Positions 44,713 to 52,558 of a stretch of DNA of 64,000 bases are shown in pieces. The notes below the pieces were generated by a model. That model had not been told where the DNA came from. It worked only from the letters and a program-made list of their open reading frames with translations, and did no database searches. The position numbers and the translations under genes were made by a program. Origin of the DNA: Corallococcus silvisoli (GTDB lineage: Bacteria > Myxococcota > Myxococcia > Myxococcales > Myxococcaceae); the NCBI RefSeq assembly GCF_009909145.1, contig NZ_JAAAPJ010000001.1, positions 1,302,001 through 1,366,000 on the forward strand, in the 5' to 3' direction. How positions within the stretch are numbered: position 1 is the first letter of the stretch; the number at the start of each line of letters is the position of its first letter.

Positions 44713-45201
44713 CGGGGGCACGTGTTCCAGAGGCGGAATCGCTGAGGGCTGGGGGGCGCGTGGGTCGACCCCTGTGCCCTCAGCCAGCACGTGGGGCGGC
44801 CCCTGGCATGCGGGCCCCGTGGAGTGTCCATCGCGTGGACGCAGGCAAACGAGCGACGCGACCCGACGGACAAAGTGCTCTGGCTGCAGGTGATGCGCAT
44901 TGTCTCCGGGTGCTACGCGCACGAGCGCCTCTCGACTTTCCCCTGGGGGTTTGGATCTTCCACGAGGCCCGCGAATCAGGCTGGAAGGAGGGCCCTTCCT
45001 CCCCATCGTAACAGGACGACGGTCGTCTACGGACAAGGTGCGCCGCCGCGCGTCATTGCTGTGTTTGGTACGCTCGCGACGAAAGCCGATGAAGGCCGTC
45101 CAATTACGTGCGGGACGGGGAACTCAGCCAGTCCGCTCCTCAAGGGTGTTTCCTTTGAGAAGCTGCGTTGAGTAGTTCCTGAGTGTAAGGGAGTCTTAAC
45201 G
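44713..45201. other. Intergenic region without recognised gene
   Basis: About 490 bp. Several short open frames exist but none has a recognisable product or ribosome site. G+C falls toward the right, in line with the AT-richer gene that follows. Confidence 0.55.
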
Positions 45202-45576
45202 ATGAGGGATATGGACCTCTGGTCGGGACATGCTGAATGGCTCAAGTCGCTATCGCTATTTCTGGGTTGCTCGCTGCGGATCGTTCATGGGAGCGAAACG
45301 GTTGAGGTTGACGCAGCCTCCGCAACACTGGAGGGAATGGTTGGGGCTCTGCATTCGGGGATCGTTATTGAACTTGTTGTGAAGTTGCTCGTGGCCCAAA
45401 AGGACGATGGTAGTGTGACTGTTTGGGCGCTCGTGTTTTTCTTCGTTGATAAGCGACGCGTCGCAGAACAGGGCATGTGTTACTTGGCGCTCGAATGGCG
45501 CGAAGACCAATGGTGTCGACGTGGCTGGGAGTCGGACGTCGATGACGAGTGGGCAGGTCTTGAGACGCTTGCGTGA
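45202..45576 (+). CDS. Small AT-richer orphan protein, unknown
   Basis: 124 residues, not recognised. GTAAGGGAG precedes the ATG by about 10 nt. Codon third positions are far less G/C-biased than in the neighbours and overall G+C is roughly half, which suggests recent acquisition. The protein begins with a predicted helix (GHAEWLKSLSLFLGCSLRIV), has a strand-rich centre (VELVVKLLVAQKDDGSVTVW also runs as IELVV in the frame) and a Trp/Asp-rich acidic end. No signal peptide. It may be an immunity-type or phage-derived protein, but nothing proves it. Confidence 0.6.
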   Translation: MRDMDLWSGHAEWLKSLSLFLGCSLRIVHGSETVEVDAASATLEGMVGALHSGIVIELVVKLLVAQKDDGSVTVWALVFFFVDKRRVAEQGMCYLALEWREDQWCRRGWESDVDDEWAGLETLA

Positions 45577-46120
45577 CGAAAGGGGCTGGAGGGGGGGCGT
45601 TCGCTGTCGCGCTGAGCCCCGCTCTTGATGGGGCAGCCAGCTTTGCGCAGGGGGCATGGGCGTACTTGCCTTTGGCGTTGCGCATCTGTTCCGACCTTTC
45701 CGGCGCCAGTCCCTGGCTTGGTCCCATGTGAGGGGGAGCCGTCCGGTCGAAACGGGGGGCTGCACCACGCAGCTTGGCCCTCCCTTCATCACGAGCGCAC
45801 AGTCCCTTGTGTGCACGGGACGGCGTAGGCGCTGGCTCGGCGATTCCGCGCTGACCTGATGGGCCCCGTGCGCACCTTGCTTTTCGGCCGGCCACAGACG
45901 TGGGACTGTCTGGCGCTCCGCTGCCTGGCCTCCGCAGGCTGGGGGGCGGCTCCCATCAGTTCGGGTGATTCACACCGGAAGTCCGAGCACCTGCCCGCCT
46001 GACAGGCGCCGCGCGCATGGATTGCGGCGGGCATGCCCGGCGCGTACCTTCAGCGTCAATTGAATGGGCTCCCATATAAAAAGAGTCGCGAGCGCGGAGC
46101 AGGGTGAGGTGCGGGAGGTG
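45577..46120. other. Intergenic region, probable MarR promoter at right end
   Basis: About 540 bp. No gene is supported. A TATAAA box lies at about 46075-46080 and may be the -10 of the MarR/CLC operon. Left part continues the lower G+C of the orphan gene. Confidence 0.5.
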
Positions 46121-46603
46121 ATGGACGGCATCCGCCGTCTGGTGCGCCTGCTGCGCGTTTCGGCCCGAGCGTCCGAGCAGTTGGTGGGCATCAGCGGCGC
46201 GCAGCTCTTCGTGCTGCAGCGGCTGGCGGAGGCCGGCCCCTGTTCCATCAACACCCTGGCCGAGCAAACCCTCACGCACCAGAGCAGCGTGTCGACGGTG
46301 GTGGCGCGCCTCATCGAAAGAGGGCTCGTCACGCGCCGGCCCTCGCCGCGGGATGGCCGCCGGGTGGAGGTGTCGCTGGCTCCCGCGGGCCGGGCGCTGT
46401 TGCGTGAGGCTCCGCCCATGGCCCAGGCCCAGCTCATCGCCGGGCTGCGGAGACTGAAGCCGGACGTACGCGAGGGGTTTGCACGCGGGCTGTCCGCGCT
46501 GGTGTCGGAGCTGGGGCTGGACGGCGACTCGCCGCCGCTCTTCTTCGAGGAAGAAGCGAAGCCGCGCGGGCGGCGCAAGGAGAAGTCGAATGGAGCGGCC
46601 TGA
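46121..46603 (+). CDS. MarR-family transcriptional regulator
   Basis: 160 residues from an ATG at 46121 with GGGAGG 5 nt upstream (the frame is open from an ATG at 46064). GISGAQLFVLQRLAEAGPCS, INTLAEQTLTHQSSVSTVVA and RLIERGLVTRRPSPRDGRRV form the winged helix. It overlaps the CLC gene by 14 bp, so the regulator likely controls the transporter. The ligand is unknown. Confidence 0.88.
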   Translation: MDGIRRLVRLLRVSARASEQLVGISGAQLFVLQRLAEAGPCSINTLAEQTLTHQSSVSTVVARLIERGLVTRRPSPRDGRRVEVSLAPAGRALLREAPPMAQAQLIAGLRRLKPDVREGFARGLSALVSELGLDGDSPPLFFEEEAKPRGRRKEKSNGAA

Positions 46604-48476
46604 GGTGGAGCGCGTCGAGGCGGGCCTGGACGGAGGCCCCGAGGCGCGGGAGACGTTGCCGGTGGCCCCGTCGATGGGGCCGGCGCTCGTGGGCGTGCGC
46701 ACGCCGCATGTGATGGAGTCGGTGGATCGGCGCGTGGTGTTCATCAGCACCATCGCCGTGGTGCTGGCGCTGGCCGCGGGGTTGGTGGCGCAGGCGCTGA
46801 GTGCGCTCATCGGGCTCTTCACCAACATCGCCTTCTTCGGCCGCTTCACCACGGCGCCTGTGTCTCCGGCGGACAACACGCTGGGCCCGTGGGTCATCGT
46901 GGTGCCAGTGGTGGGGGCCATCATCGTCGGCTTCATGGCGCGCTATGGCTCACGCGCCATCCGCGGGCACGGCATCCCCGAGGCGATGGAGAACGTGCTC
47001 TACAACCAGAGCCGCATTCCGCCGCGGATGACATTCCTCAAGCCGTTGTCGGCGGCGGTAGCCATCGGTACCGGTGGCCCCTTCGGCGCGGAGGGACCCA
47101 TCATCGCGACGGGCGGCGCGCTGGGCTCGCTGGTGGGGCAGCTGCTCCACGTCACCGCGGATGAGCGCAAGGCCCTGCTGGCAGCGGGCGCTGCGGCGGG
47201 CATGGCGGCGACGTTTGGCGCTCCGGTGTCCGCGGTGCTGCTCGCGGTGGAGTTGCTCCTGTTCGAGTACCGGCCCCGCTCCGTCATCCCCGTGGCGCTG
47301 GCCACCGCCACCGCGACGGGCGTGCGCATGGCCTTCGTGGGGGGCGCACCCGCGTTCGTCATGCCGGACCTCCTGCCCCCGAGCGGCTCCGCGCTCGCCT
47401 TCTACATCGTGCTGGGCGCGGTGATGGGCGTGGCGTCCACGCTGGTTACCCGCGCTGTGTATGCCATCGAGGACGCCTTCGAGAGACTGTCGCTGCACTG
47501 GATGTGGTGGCCCGCGCTGGGCGCGGTCGTGGTGGGCGTGGTGGGCTTCTTCTCCCCTCGCACGCTGGGCGTGGGCTACACCAATATCGAGGACATCCTC
47601 TCCGGCCGCTTCGTGGGCACGGCGATGCTGTTCTTCTGCGCGATGAAGTTCCTCTCCTGGTCAGTGGCGCTGGGAAGCGGCACTTCGGGCGGCACGTTGG
47701 CGCCGCTCTTCACGCTGGGCGGCGCCCTGGGCTCCGGCTTGGGGCTGCTGGCGACCCACCTGTCGCCGGGGCTGGGCGTGGACGTGCGCGTGGCGGCGCT
47801 GGTGGGCATGGCGGCCATCTTCGCGGGGGCGTCCCGTGCGCTGTTGGCCTCGGTGGTGTTCGCCTTCGAGGCGACGCGCCAGCCCATGGGGCTGCTGCCG
47901 CTGCTGGGGGGCTGCGCGGCGGCCTATCTCGTATCCGCGCTGATGATGCGTCACTCCATCATGACGGAGAAGCTGGCCCGGCGCGGCGGGCGCGTCGTCA
48001 CCGAGTACGGCGTGGACGCGCTGGGACAGGCGCTGGTGCGCGACGTGGGGCTCAGGCCCGTGGTGTCGCTGGAGGCGGATCGGCCGCTGGGAGAGGTGCG
48101 CGCGTGGCTCGCCTCCGGCACGCCGGGCAGCACGCATCAAGGCTTCCCGGTGGTGGCCGGTGGGGGGCTCGTCGGTGTCGTCACCCGCCGCGACCTGCTG
48201 GATGGCCGCGACGCCGCGGGCCGGCGCGTGCGCGAGCTGGTGAAGCGTCCTCTGGCAGTGGCGTACGCGGACAGCTCGCTGCGCGAGGCGGCGGACCTGA
48301 TGGTGGAGGTGGGCGTTGGCCGGCTGCCGGTGGTGCACCGTGACGCTCCCACGCGTGTGGTGGGCATCCTGACGCGCAGTGATCTGCTCGGCGCCAACCG
48401 GCCGCGGATGGAGGATTCGCGGCGGATGGAGCGCGGCGTGGGAGGCCCCCGGCGGACGGGGCCGTCGCCGGCCTGA
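46590..48476 (+). CDS. CLC-family chloride channel/transporter with CBS domains
   Basis: About 628 residues with 10-12 hydrophobic helices. The three CLC selectivity regions are present: GHGIPE (126-131, for GSGIP), TGGPFGAEGP (161-170, with the gating Glu168) and GSGTSGGTLAPLFTLGG. Two CBS domains follow (about 480-610; VVSLEADRPLGEVRAWLASG, VVGILTRSDLLGANRPR). The gating Glu is kept, so either a channel or an exchanger is possible. AAGGAG precedes the ATG; the gene overlaps MarR. Confidence 0.93.
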   Translation: MERPEVERVEAGLDGGPEARETLPVAPSMGPALVGVRTPHVMESVDRRVVFISTIAVVLALAAGLVAQALSALIGLFTNIAFFGRFTTAPVSPADNTLGPWVIVVPVVGAIIVGFMARYGSRAIRGHGIPEAMENVLYNQSRIPPRMTFLKPLSAAVAIGTGGPFGAEGPIIATGGALGSLVGQLLHVTADERKALLAAGAAAGMAATFGAPVSAVLLAVELLLFEYRPRSVIPVALATATATGVRMAFVGGAPAFVMPDLLPPSGSALAFYIVLGAVMGVASTLVTRAVYAIEDAFERLSLHWMWWPALGAVVVGVVGFFSPRTLGVGYTNIEDILSGRFVGTAMLFFCAMKFLSWSVALGSGTSGGTLAPLFTLGGALGSGLGLLATHLSPGLGVDVRVAALVGMAAIFAGASRALLASVVFAFEATRQPMGLLPLLGGCAAAYLVSALMMRHSIMTEKLARRGGRVVTEYGVDALGQALVRDVGLRPVVSLEADRPLGEVRAWLASGTPGSTHQGFPVVAGGGLVGVVTRRDLLDGRDAAGRRVRELVKRPLAVAYADSSLREAADLMVEVGVGRLPVVHRDAPTRVVGILTRSDLLGANRPRMEDSRRMERGVGGPRRTGPSPA

Positions 48477-48626
48477 AACGGGTGGCCCTTTGGAATATCT
48501 CAGACATGGGCGCCCCAGGTCGAAATGAGTGAGGCGCCCTCCCAGTTGCCTCGCGGAGTCCTCTGTCGCGCATCGCGTGTTGGGCCGCCTTGCACCTCAG
48601 AGTGCCTTCTTGGGATGGTGCGCTCC

Positions 48627-49199
48627 ATGGCTGCGCACCTCCGAATCGAGTGTGGTCCCTGCATCCTGCGCCCATGGCGGCGCGGGGATGAGGAAGCCCT
48701 CGTCCGACACGCCAACAATCGCGAAGTGTGGCGCCACCTTCGCGACCGGTTTCCCCACCCCTACACGCCCGAGGATGCCGCATGGTGGGTAGGCCACACG
48801 GCCAGCGAGCCTTCTCCGACAAACTTCGCAATCGAGGTGGCGAGCGAGGCCGTGGGCTCCATGGGGCTGATTCTCGGCACGGACATCGAGCGCTATTCGG
48901 CAGAGGTGGGCTATTGGCTCGGCCAGTCACTTTGGGGCCGGGGCATCACAGCCGCGGCGCTCGAGGGCTTTTGCGCTTGGGCCTTCGAGTGCTTCGACCT
49001 CATCCGCCTGTTCGCGCTCCCCTTCGCGGACAATGCCGCGTCGTGCCGGGTGCTGGAGAAGGCCGGCTTCCAGCGCGAGGGTCTGATGCGGCAGAGCGCC
49101 GTGAAGGACGGAAAAGTCCACGATCAGGCCCTCTATGCGCGCCTTCGCCTGGTGGGCTTGAGGGACTCCGACCTGACGGGTGGTGCGGCGTCTCGCTAA
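48627..49199 (+). CDS. GNAT acetyltransferase (RimJ/RimL-like)
   Basis: About 190 residues. LRPWRRGDEEALVRHANNRE, the central GSMGLI and EVGYWLGQSLWGRGITAAAL, and NAASCRVLEKAGFQREG (the RimJ/RimL C-terminal signature) leave no doubt about the fold. Such enzymes acetylate protein N-termini or small amines; substrate unknown. The start is uncertain (48615 or 48627). Confidence 0.87.
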   Translation: MAAHLRIECGPCILRPWRRGDEEALVRHANNREVWRHLRDRFPHPYTPEDAAWWVGHTASEPSPTNFAIEVASEAVGSMGLILGTDIERYSAEVGYWLGQSLWGRGITAAALEGFCAWAFECFDLIRLFALPFADNAASCRVLEKAGFQREGLMRQSAVKDGKVHDQALYARLRLVGLRDSDLTGGAASR

Positions 49200-49474
49200 G
49201 GCTGGACGCTGCCGCGCAGGAGGATTTGCAGAGCGGGGGCGAGAGGCTCTGCGCCGGGGCTCGGGCGCGAATCTGAGCACCTCCTCTCTCGGGGCCCACC
49301 CTGTCGATGGAGTCAGGCAGGGAGGGTCGCTCCACGCCGATGGTGATGTCCTACCTTCCCCCAGGATTTGGACGGGCGTGCCCTTGGCAGAGCGCTGACG
49401 CGTCACCGCCGGGCCATGACACGTCAGGGCGCCGTGTGGGGAATCCTGGCGCATATGGGTTTTGCAGTGATTCC
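49200..49474. other. Intergenic region upstream of the MACPF cluster
   Basis: About 275 bp with no recognised gene. Right of it lie an inverted repeat and a sigma-54-like promoter. Confidence 0.6.
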
Positions 49475-49490
49475 GGCTTCTTGTGAAGCC
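49475..49490. promoter_or_regulatory. Inverted repeat beside the sigma-54 promoter
   Basis: GGCTTC-TTGT-GAAGCC, perfect 6-bp arms, ending 8 nt before the -24 element. It could be an activator site or a hairpin. Confidence 0.4.
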
Positions 49491-49497
49491 AGACGGC

Positions 49498-49513
49498 TGG
49501 CATTGGCCTTGCG
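49498..49513 (+). promoter_or_regulatory. Sigma-54-like promoter of the MACPF cluster
   Basis: TGGCATT-N4-TTGCG: TGGCA and TTGC are exact and GG/GC are 12 nt apart. The ATG of the first gene is about 42 nt downstream of the -12 box. Confidence 0.6.
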
Positions 49514-49553
49514 ATGGAGGGCTGCACACCCAACCCCAGCCAGGGACGCCCGC

Positions 49554-50396
49554 ATGTCGATCGTGAGTTGCAATGCGCAGAACCAGCTCTTCCAGAAGGG
49601 CATCATGACCGTCAAGGTCTGCTATAATATGGCGGACGCCGTCGCCAAGCAGGCGAATGAGAAGCAGATCAAGGCCTACTCGAACCTCAACGGCCTGCCG
49701 GACCTCTCCACTCCGCTGATGGTGGAGAACGTCATCAACACCAAGAACGGCCAGCTGGTGGACAACGGCCAGGGGGTCATCATCCCGCCGGACACCTATA
49801 TCGGCTTCCAGATTGGCTTTGGCTGTCAGGTGGGGTTTGGCTTTGGCATCGAGATCCTCCCGAGCAACATCGCCATCTTCGACAACAACGCCGCCATCAT
49901 GCCGCGCGCGTCCGAGCCCTCCGTCAATCAATGGGCTACCGCCACTCAGTATGCGTTCCTTGCGAATAATAAGTACAACGGGGACATGGTCTATGTCTAC
50001 GACGACAACTTTGGCGAACATCCGCTGGACGAGGCGATCGCCGCCAACTCCTACCAGATTCGCGTCACCTGCACCCCGTTGAAGTCCTGGACCGACAGCG
50101 GCAACAGGAAGTACTCCGCGCCCCGGCCGAACCTGGATCCTCCCCAGAGCACGTTGCAGCTGTCCGGCAGGATGGACGCGGAGAGCGGGGGGGACACCAA
50201 CATCAACGTGCATGGCGGCACCGTCACCGGTTCCGGCACCTCCGGGCAGACGTACGGAGGTTGCAACGGCTACGAGACGGCCGACGACCTGGCTGTCTCG
50301 ATGGTGTTCGACGTCTTCGTGGTCAATCAGAAGTATTACAACTCACAGACCTATCAGTTCTTCACGTCGAATGGCGGGGACGGGCTGAACGACTAG
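49554..50396 (+). CDS. Unknown 280-residue protein, first gene of MACPF/JmjC/sulfotransferase cluster
   Basis: Not recognised. No signal peptide. Asn-, Gly- and Tyr-rich, beta-strand-dominated sequence with an unusual apolar Gly/Phe stretch (IGFQIGFGCQVGFGFGIEIL, about 83-102) that might insert in a membrane or bury a core. Near the end GGDTNINVHGGTVTG resembles NVTINVIGGDGSLIG of the next protein, and both proteins end in LND. ATG at 49554 with AGGGA upstream. Likely a structural or effector partner of the MACPF-like protein. Low Arg/Lys and high Asn set it apart from its neighbours. Confidence 0.75.
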   Translation: MSIVSCNAQNQLFQKGIMTVKVCYNMADAVAKQANEKQIKAYSNLNGLPDLSTPLMVENVINTKNGQLVDNGQGVIIPPDTYIGFQIGFGCQVGFGFGIEILPSNIAIFDNNAAIMPRASEPSVNQWATATQYAFLANNKYNGDMVYVYDDNFGEHPLDEAIAANSYQIRVTCTPLKSWTDSGNRKYSAPRPNLDPPQSTLQLSGRMDAESGGDTNINVHGGTVTGSGTSGQTYGGCNGYETADDLAVSMVFDVFVVNQKYYNSQTYQFFTSNGGDGLND

Positions 50397-50447
50397 GGAC
50401 GCCGGGTTGCTGTCTTCTCACGGAACAGACACTTCCACGAAGGAACA

Positions 50448-51497
50448 ATGACAATGCCCATGCTTCAGCTCAAGAGCGCTGATCTGCCCAGCGATCCCCA
50501 TGACTTCACCGCCCAGGACTGGCTCCACCTGTTCGAGGACCGTGGCCTCTTCCACGCCATGATCATCACCGAGGAGGTGAACCCCACCAACGTGTTCAGC
50601 ATCCATCAGGGATTGCAGCTCACGTCGCCGACCCTGGTCCTCCCGGATCCGACCAACCCGGGAAACAACCCGACCTTCCAGTGGCTCATCCCGAACCTCA
50701 CCGCCCAGCTGCACACGGTGGAGACCTTCTTCCAGACGGAGCACACGTACCACGAGCAGGGCTACGACGTGAAGAAGGCGGACATCGGCGTCCCCGGCAT
50801 CTTCAGCCTGAAGTTCGAGCACGAGCACGAGTACACGAATGACCAGTCGTTCTCGGAGACGGACTACTTCGTCACCAGCATGTACCGCGTCCCCAAGCTG
50901 CGGATTGGCTTCAGCGACGGGGCGATGACGCTGACGGCTGACTTCGTCGATGCGCTGCGGGACGCCGCGAAGCTCGGCGTCGGCGATTCACGCTCCTACG
51001 ACCGGATCGTGAACGTGCTGAACGCGTGGGGCCATTACTACGTGAAGCAGCTGGACCTGGGCGGACTCCTGTTCGGCACGGACACCAAGAAGGTGACCAG
51101 CATGAGCCAGGGGCAGAGCTTCTCGGACAGCGTGTCCAAGGGCTTCGAGGTCAAGCTGGAGCTGGAGGACGTGCCCATCTCCGGCGGAGCCGACAATGGT
51201 CATGGGACGGGGTCCTCCTCGAACGACAGCTCCGTGGAGGCGGACAACAACGTCACCATCAACGTGATTGGCGGCGACGGGTCGCTCATTGGCAAGTACC
51301 CCGCCTGGGCTGCCTCCCTGAACGACAACTACGTGAGCTGGCACATCATCAACACCCTCACGCTGGATCCCGTCATCAACCTCATCCCCGACGATGCGCT
51401 GCGCAACCAGGTCGCGGCCATCCTCATCAACAAGGACGGCGTCACGCCGTACACGCAAGACATCTCCAACGCGGAACAGAACGACTTGAACGACTGA
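50448..51497 (+). CDS. MACPF/perforin-like protein
   Basis: 349 residues, no signal peptide. The MACPF signature is in YDRIVNVLNAWGHYYVKQLD with LGG (the Trp-Gly-His-Tyr at 194-197 stands where Y/W-G-T-H-Y/F is usual). NVTINVIGGDGSLIGKYPAW and AASLNDNYVSWHIINTLTLD follow, matching the conserved GG-containing strand and later helix of the fold. MACPF proteins form membrane pores or attach to target membranes. The N-terminal ~100 residues are unassigned and the C-terminus ends in DLND. AAGGA precedes the ATG. It lies 51 bp after the first gene, so both are probably one transcript. Confidence 0.8.
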   Translation: MTMPMLQLKSADLPSDPHDFTAQDWLHLFEDRGLFHAMIITEEVNPTNVFSIHQGLQLTSPTLVLPDPTNPGNNPTFQWLIPNLTAQLHTVETFFQTEHTYHEQGYDVKKADIGVPGIFSLKFEHEHEYTNDQSFSETDYFVTSMYRVPKLRIGFSDGAMTLTADFVDALRDAAKLGVGDSRSYDRIVNVLNAWGHYYVKQLDLGGLLFGTDTKKVTSMSQGQSFSDSVSKGFEVKLELEDVPISGGADNGHGTGSSSNDSSVEADNNVTINVIGGDGSLIGKYPAWAASLNDNYVSWHIINTLTLDPVINLIPDDALRNQVAAILINKDGVTPYTQDISNAEQNDLND

Positions 51498-51508
51498 TGT
51501 GGCCCCCC

Positions 51509-51538
51509 GGGGCGGCGCATGCGCCCGTGCGCCGCCCC
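51509..51538. terminator. Strong hairpin between MACPF and JmjC genes
   Basis: Perfect 11-bp stem GGGGCGGCGCA/TGCGCCGCCCC with an 8-nt loop, directly after the MACPF stop. No T-tract; it may partly terminate or protect the mRNA end. Confidence 0.6.
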
Positions 51539-51564
51539 GCCACGTCTCCCCCGTGACGATCGCC

Positions 51565-52557
51565 ATGAAATACACGACCGAGCACCTGCTGAAGCCTGTC
51601 TCTCCGGACGCATTCCTGCGGACGTACTTCGAGAAGGAGCGGCTGCTGATCCGCCGGGGAGACGCGGAGTACTATTCAGGCCTCTTCGGCATCGAGGAGA
51701 TGCTGGCGTTCCTGCAGAAGGAGAACAACGCCTATCCCCACGTGCGGATGGTGAAGGACGGCCGCGAGACGTCGTACAACGAGTTCTCGTCCTCCATGTC
51801 GTACAAGGAGTCCCGGGTCAACTTCAACCATGTCATCAACCGTGAGCGTGTCTCGCGCTTGTTCCTGGAGCAGGGACACTCGGTGATTGTCTACCAGGCG
51901 CAGACGGCGCTGGAGCCCCTCCGGCGGTTCTGCGACGTGCTGGAGCAGGAGTGGCGGGTGCGGGTGCAGGCGAACCTGTACATGACGCCCGCGGGCGCCC
52001 AGGGCTTCACGCTCCACTACGACACGCACGATGCCTTCATCCTGCAACTGGAGGGGGAGAAGCGCTGGCGGCTGTACGACAAGCCCATCCACCTGCCCTT
52101 CGACGGCGAGCCGATGCAGAACCCGGAGCAGCACCGGCCCTCGCTGAATTGCGTGTTCGACGAGGTGCTGCGCAAGGGAGACCTGCTGTACGTACCCCGA
52201 GGGCACTTCCATGACGTGAGCGCCACGGACGTGCATTCGCTGCACCTGACGGTGGGCCTGCTGACCAGCCCCTGGCAGGCGCTGTTCCGGCGGGCGGTGG
52301 AGCAGCTCGAGAAGGAGGACTTCATGCGCAACACCGTCCCGCTGGCGGTGTGGCAGCAGGGAGAGCTGGCGGCGTTCAAGGACGCGCTGAAGGCCGCGGT
52401 GATGGCGGGCCTGGACTCGAAGCTGGACGCGCTCGTGGAGGAATACCTGGGCCGGCAGGCGGGAGGCAGCGCCTCCGCCGGAATCAACAGGATGGCGCGG
52501 TCCTTCGCGGAGCAGGCGCGGCCTCGGCTCCGCGCGGTCGCCACGGGGGGCGGGTGA
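51565..52557 (+). CDS. JmjC/cupin-4 Fe(II)/2-oxoglutarate oxygenase-like protein
   Basis: 330 residues. The ligands of the facial triad are visible: HYDTHDAF (His151, Asp153) and VPRGHFHDV (His216), within FTLHYDTHDAFILQLEGEKR and GDLLYVPRGHFH, the pattern of cupin-4/ribosomal-oxygenase-type JmjC enzymes, which hydroxylate Arg, His, Asn or Asp in proteins. The 1-nt spacing to the sulfotransferase gene shows coupling. The start is placed at the ATG at 51565; a GTG at 51553 is possible. Its likely protein substrate is one of the two upstream products (inference). Confidence 0.85.
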   Translation: MKYTTEHLLKPVSPDAFLRTYFEKERLLIRRGDAEYYSGLFGIEEMLAFLQKENNAYPHVRMVKDGRETSYNEFSSSMSYKESRVNFNHVINRERVSRLFLEQGHSVIVYQAQTALEPLRRFCDVLEQEWRVRVQANLYMTPAGAQGFTLHYDTHDAFILQLEGEKRWRLYDKPIHLPFDGEPMQNPEQHRPSLNCVFDEVLRKGDLLYVPRGHFHDVSATDVHSLHLTVGLLTSPWQALFRRAVEQLEKEDFMRNTVPLAVWQQGELAAFKDALKAAVMAGLDSKLDALVEEYLGRQAGGSASAGINRMARSFAEQARPRLRAVATGGG

Positions 52558-52558
52558 C

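Noticed and set aside
49446..49466. TGGC...TTGC pair upstream of the MACPF cluster
   Set aside because: GG and GC are 16 nt apart, too far for sigma-54; the pair at 49498 has the right spacing.
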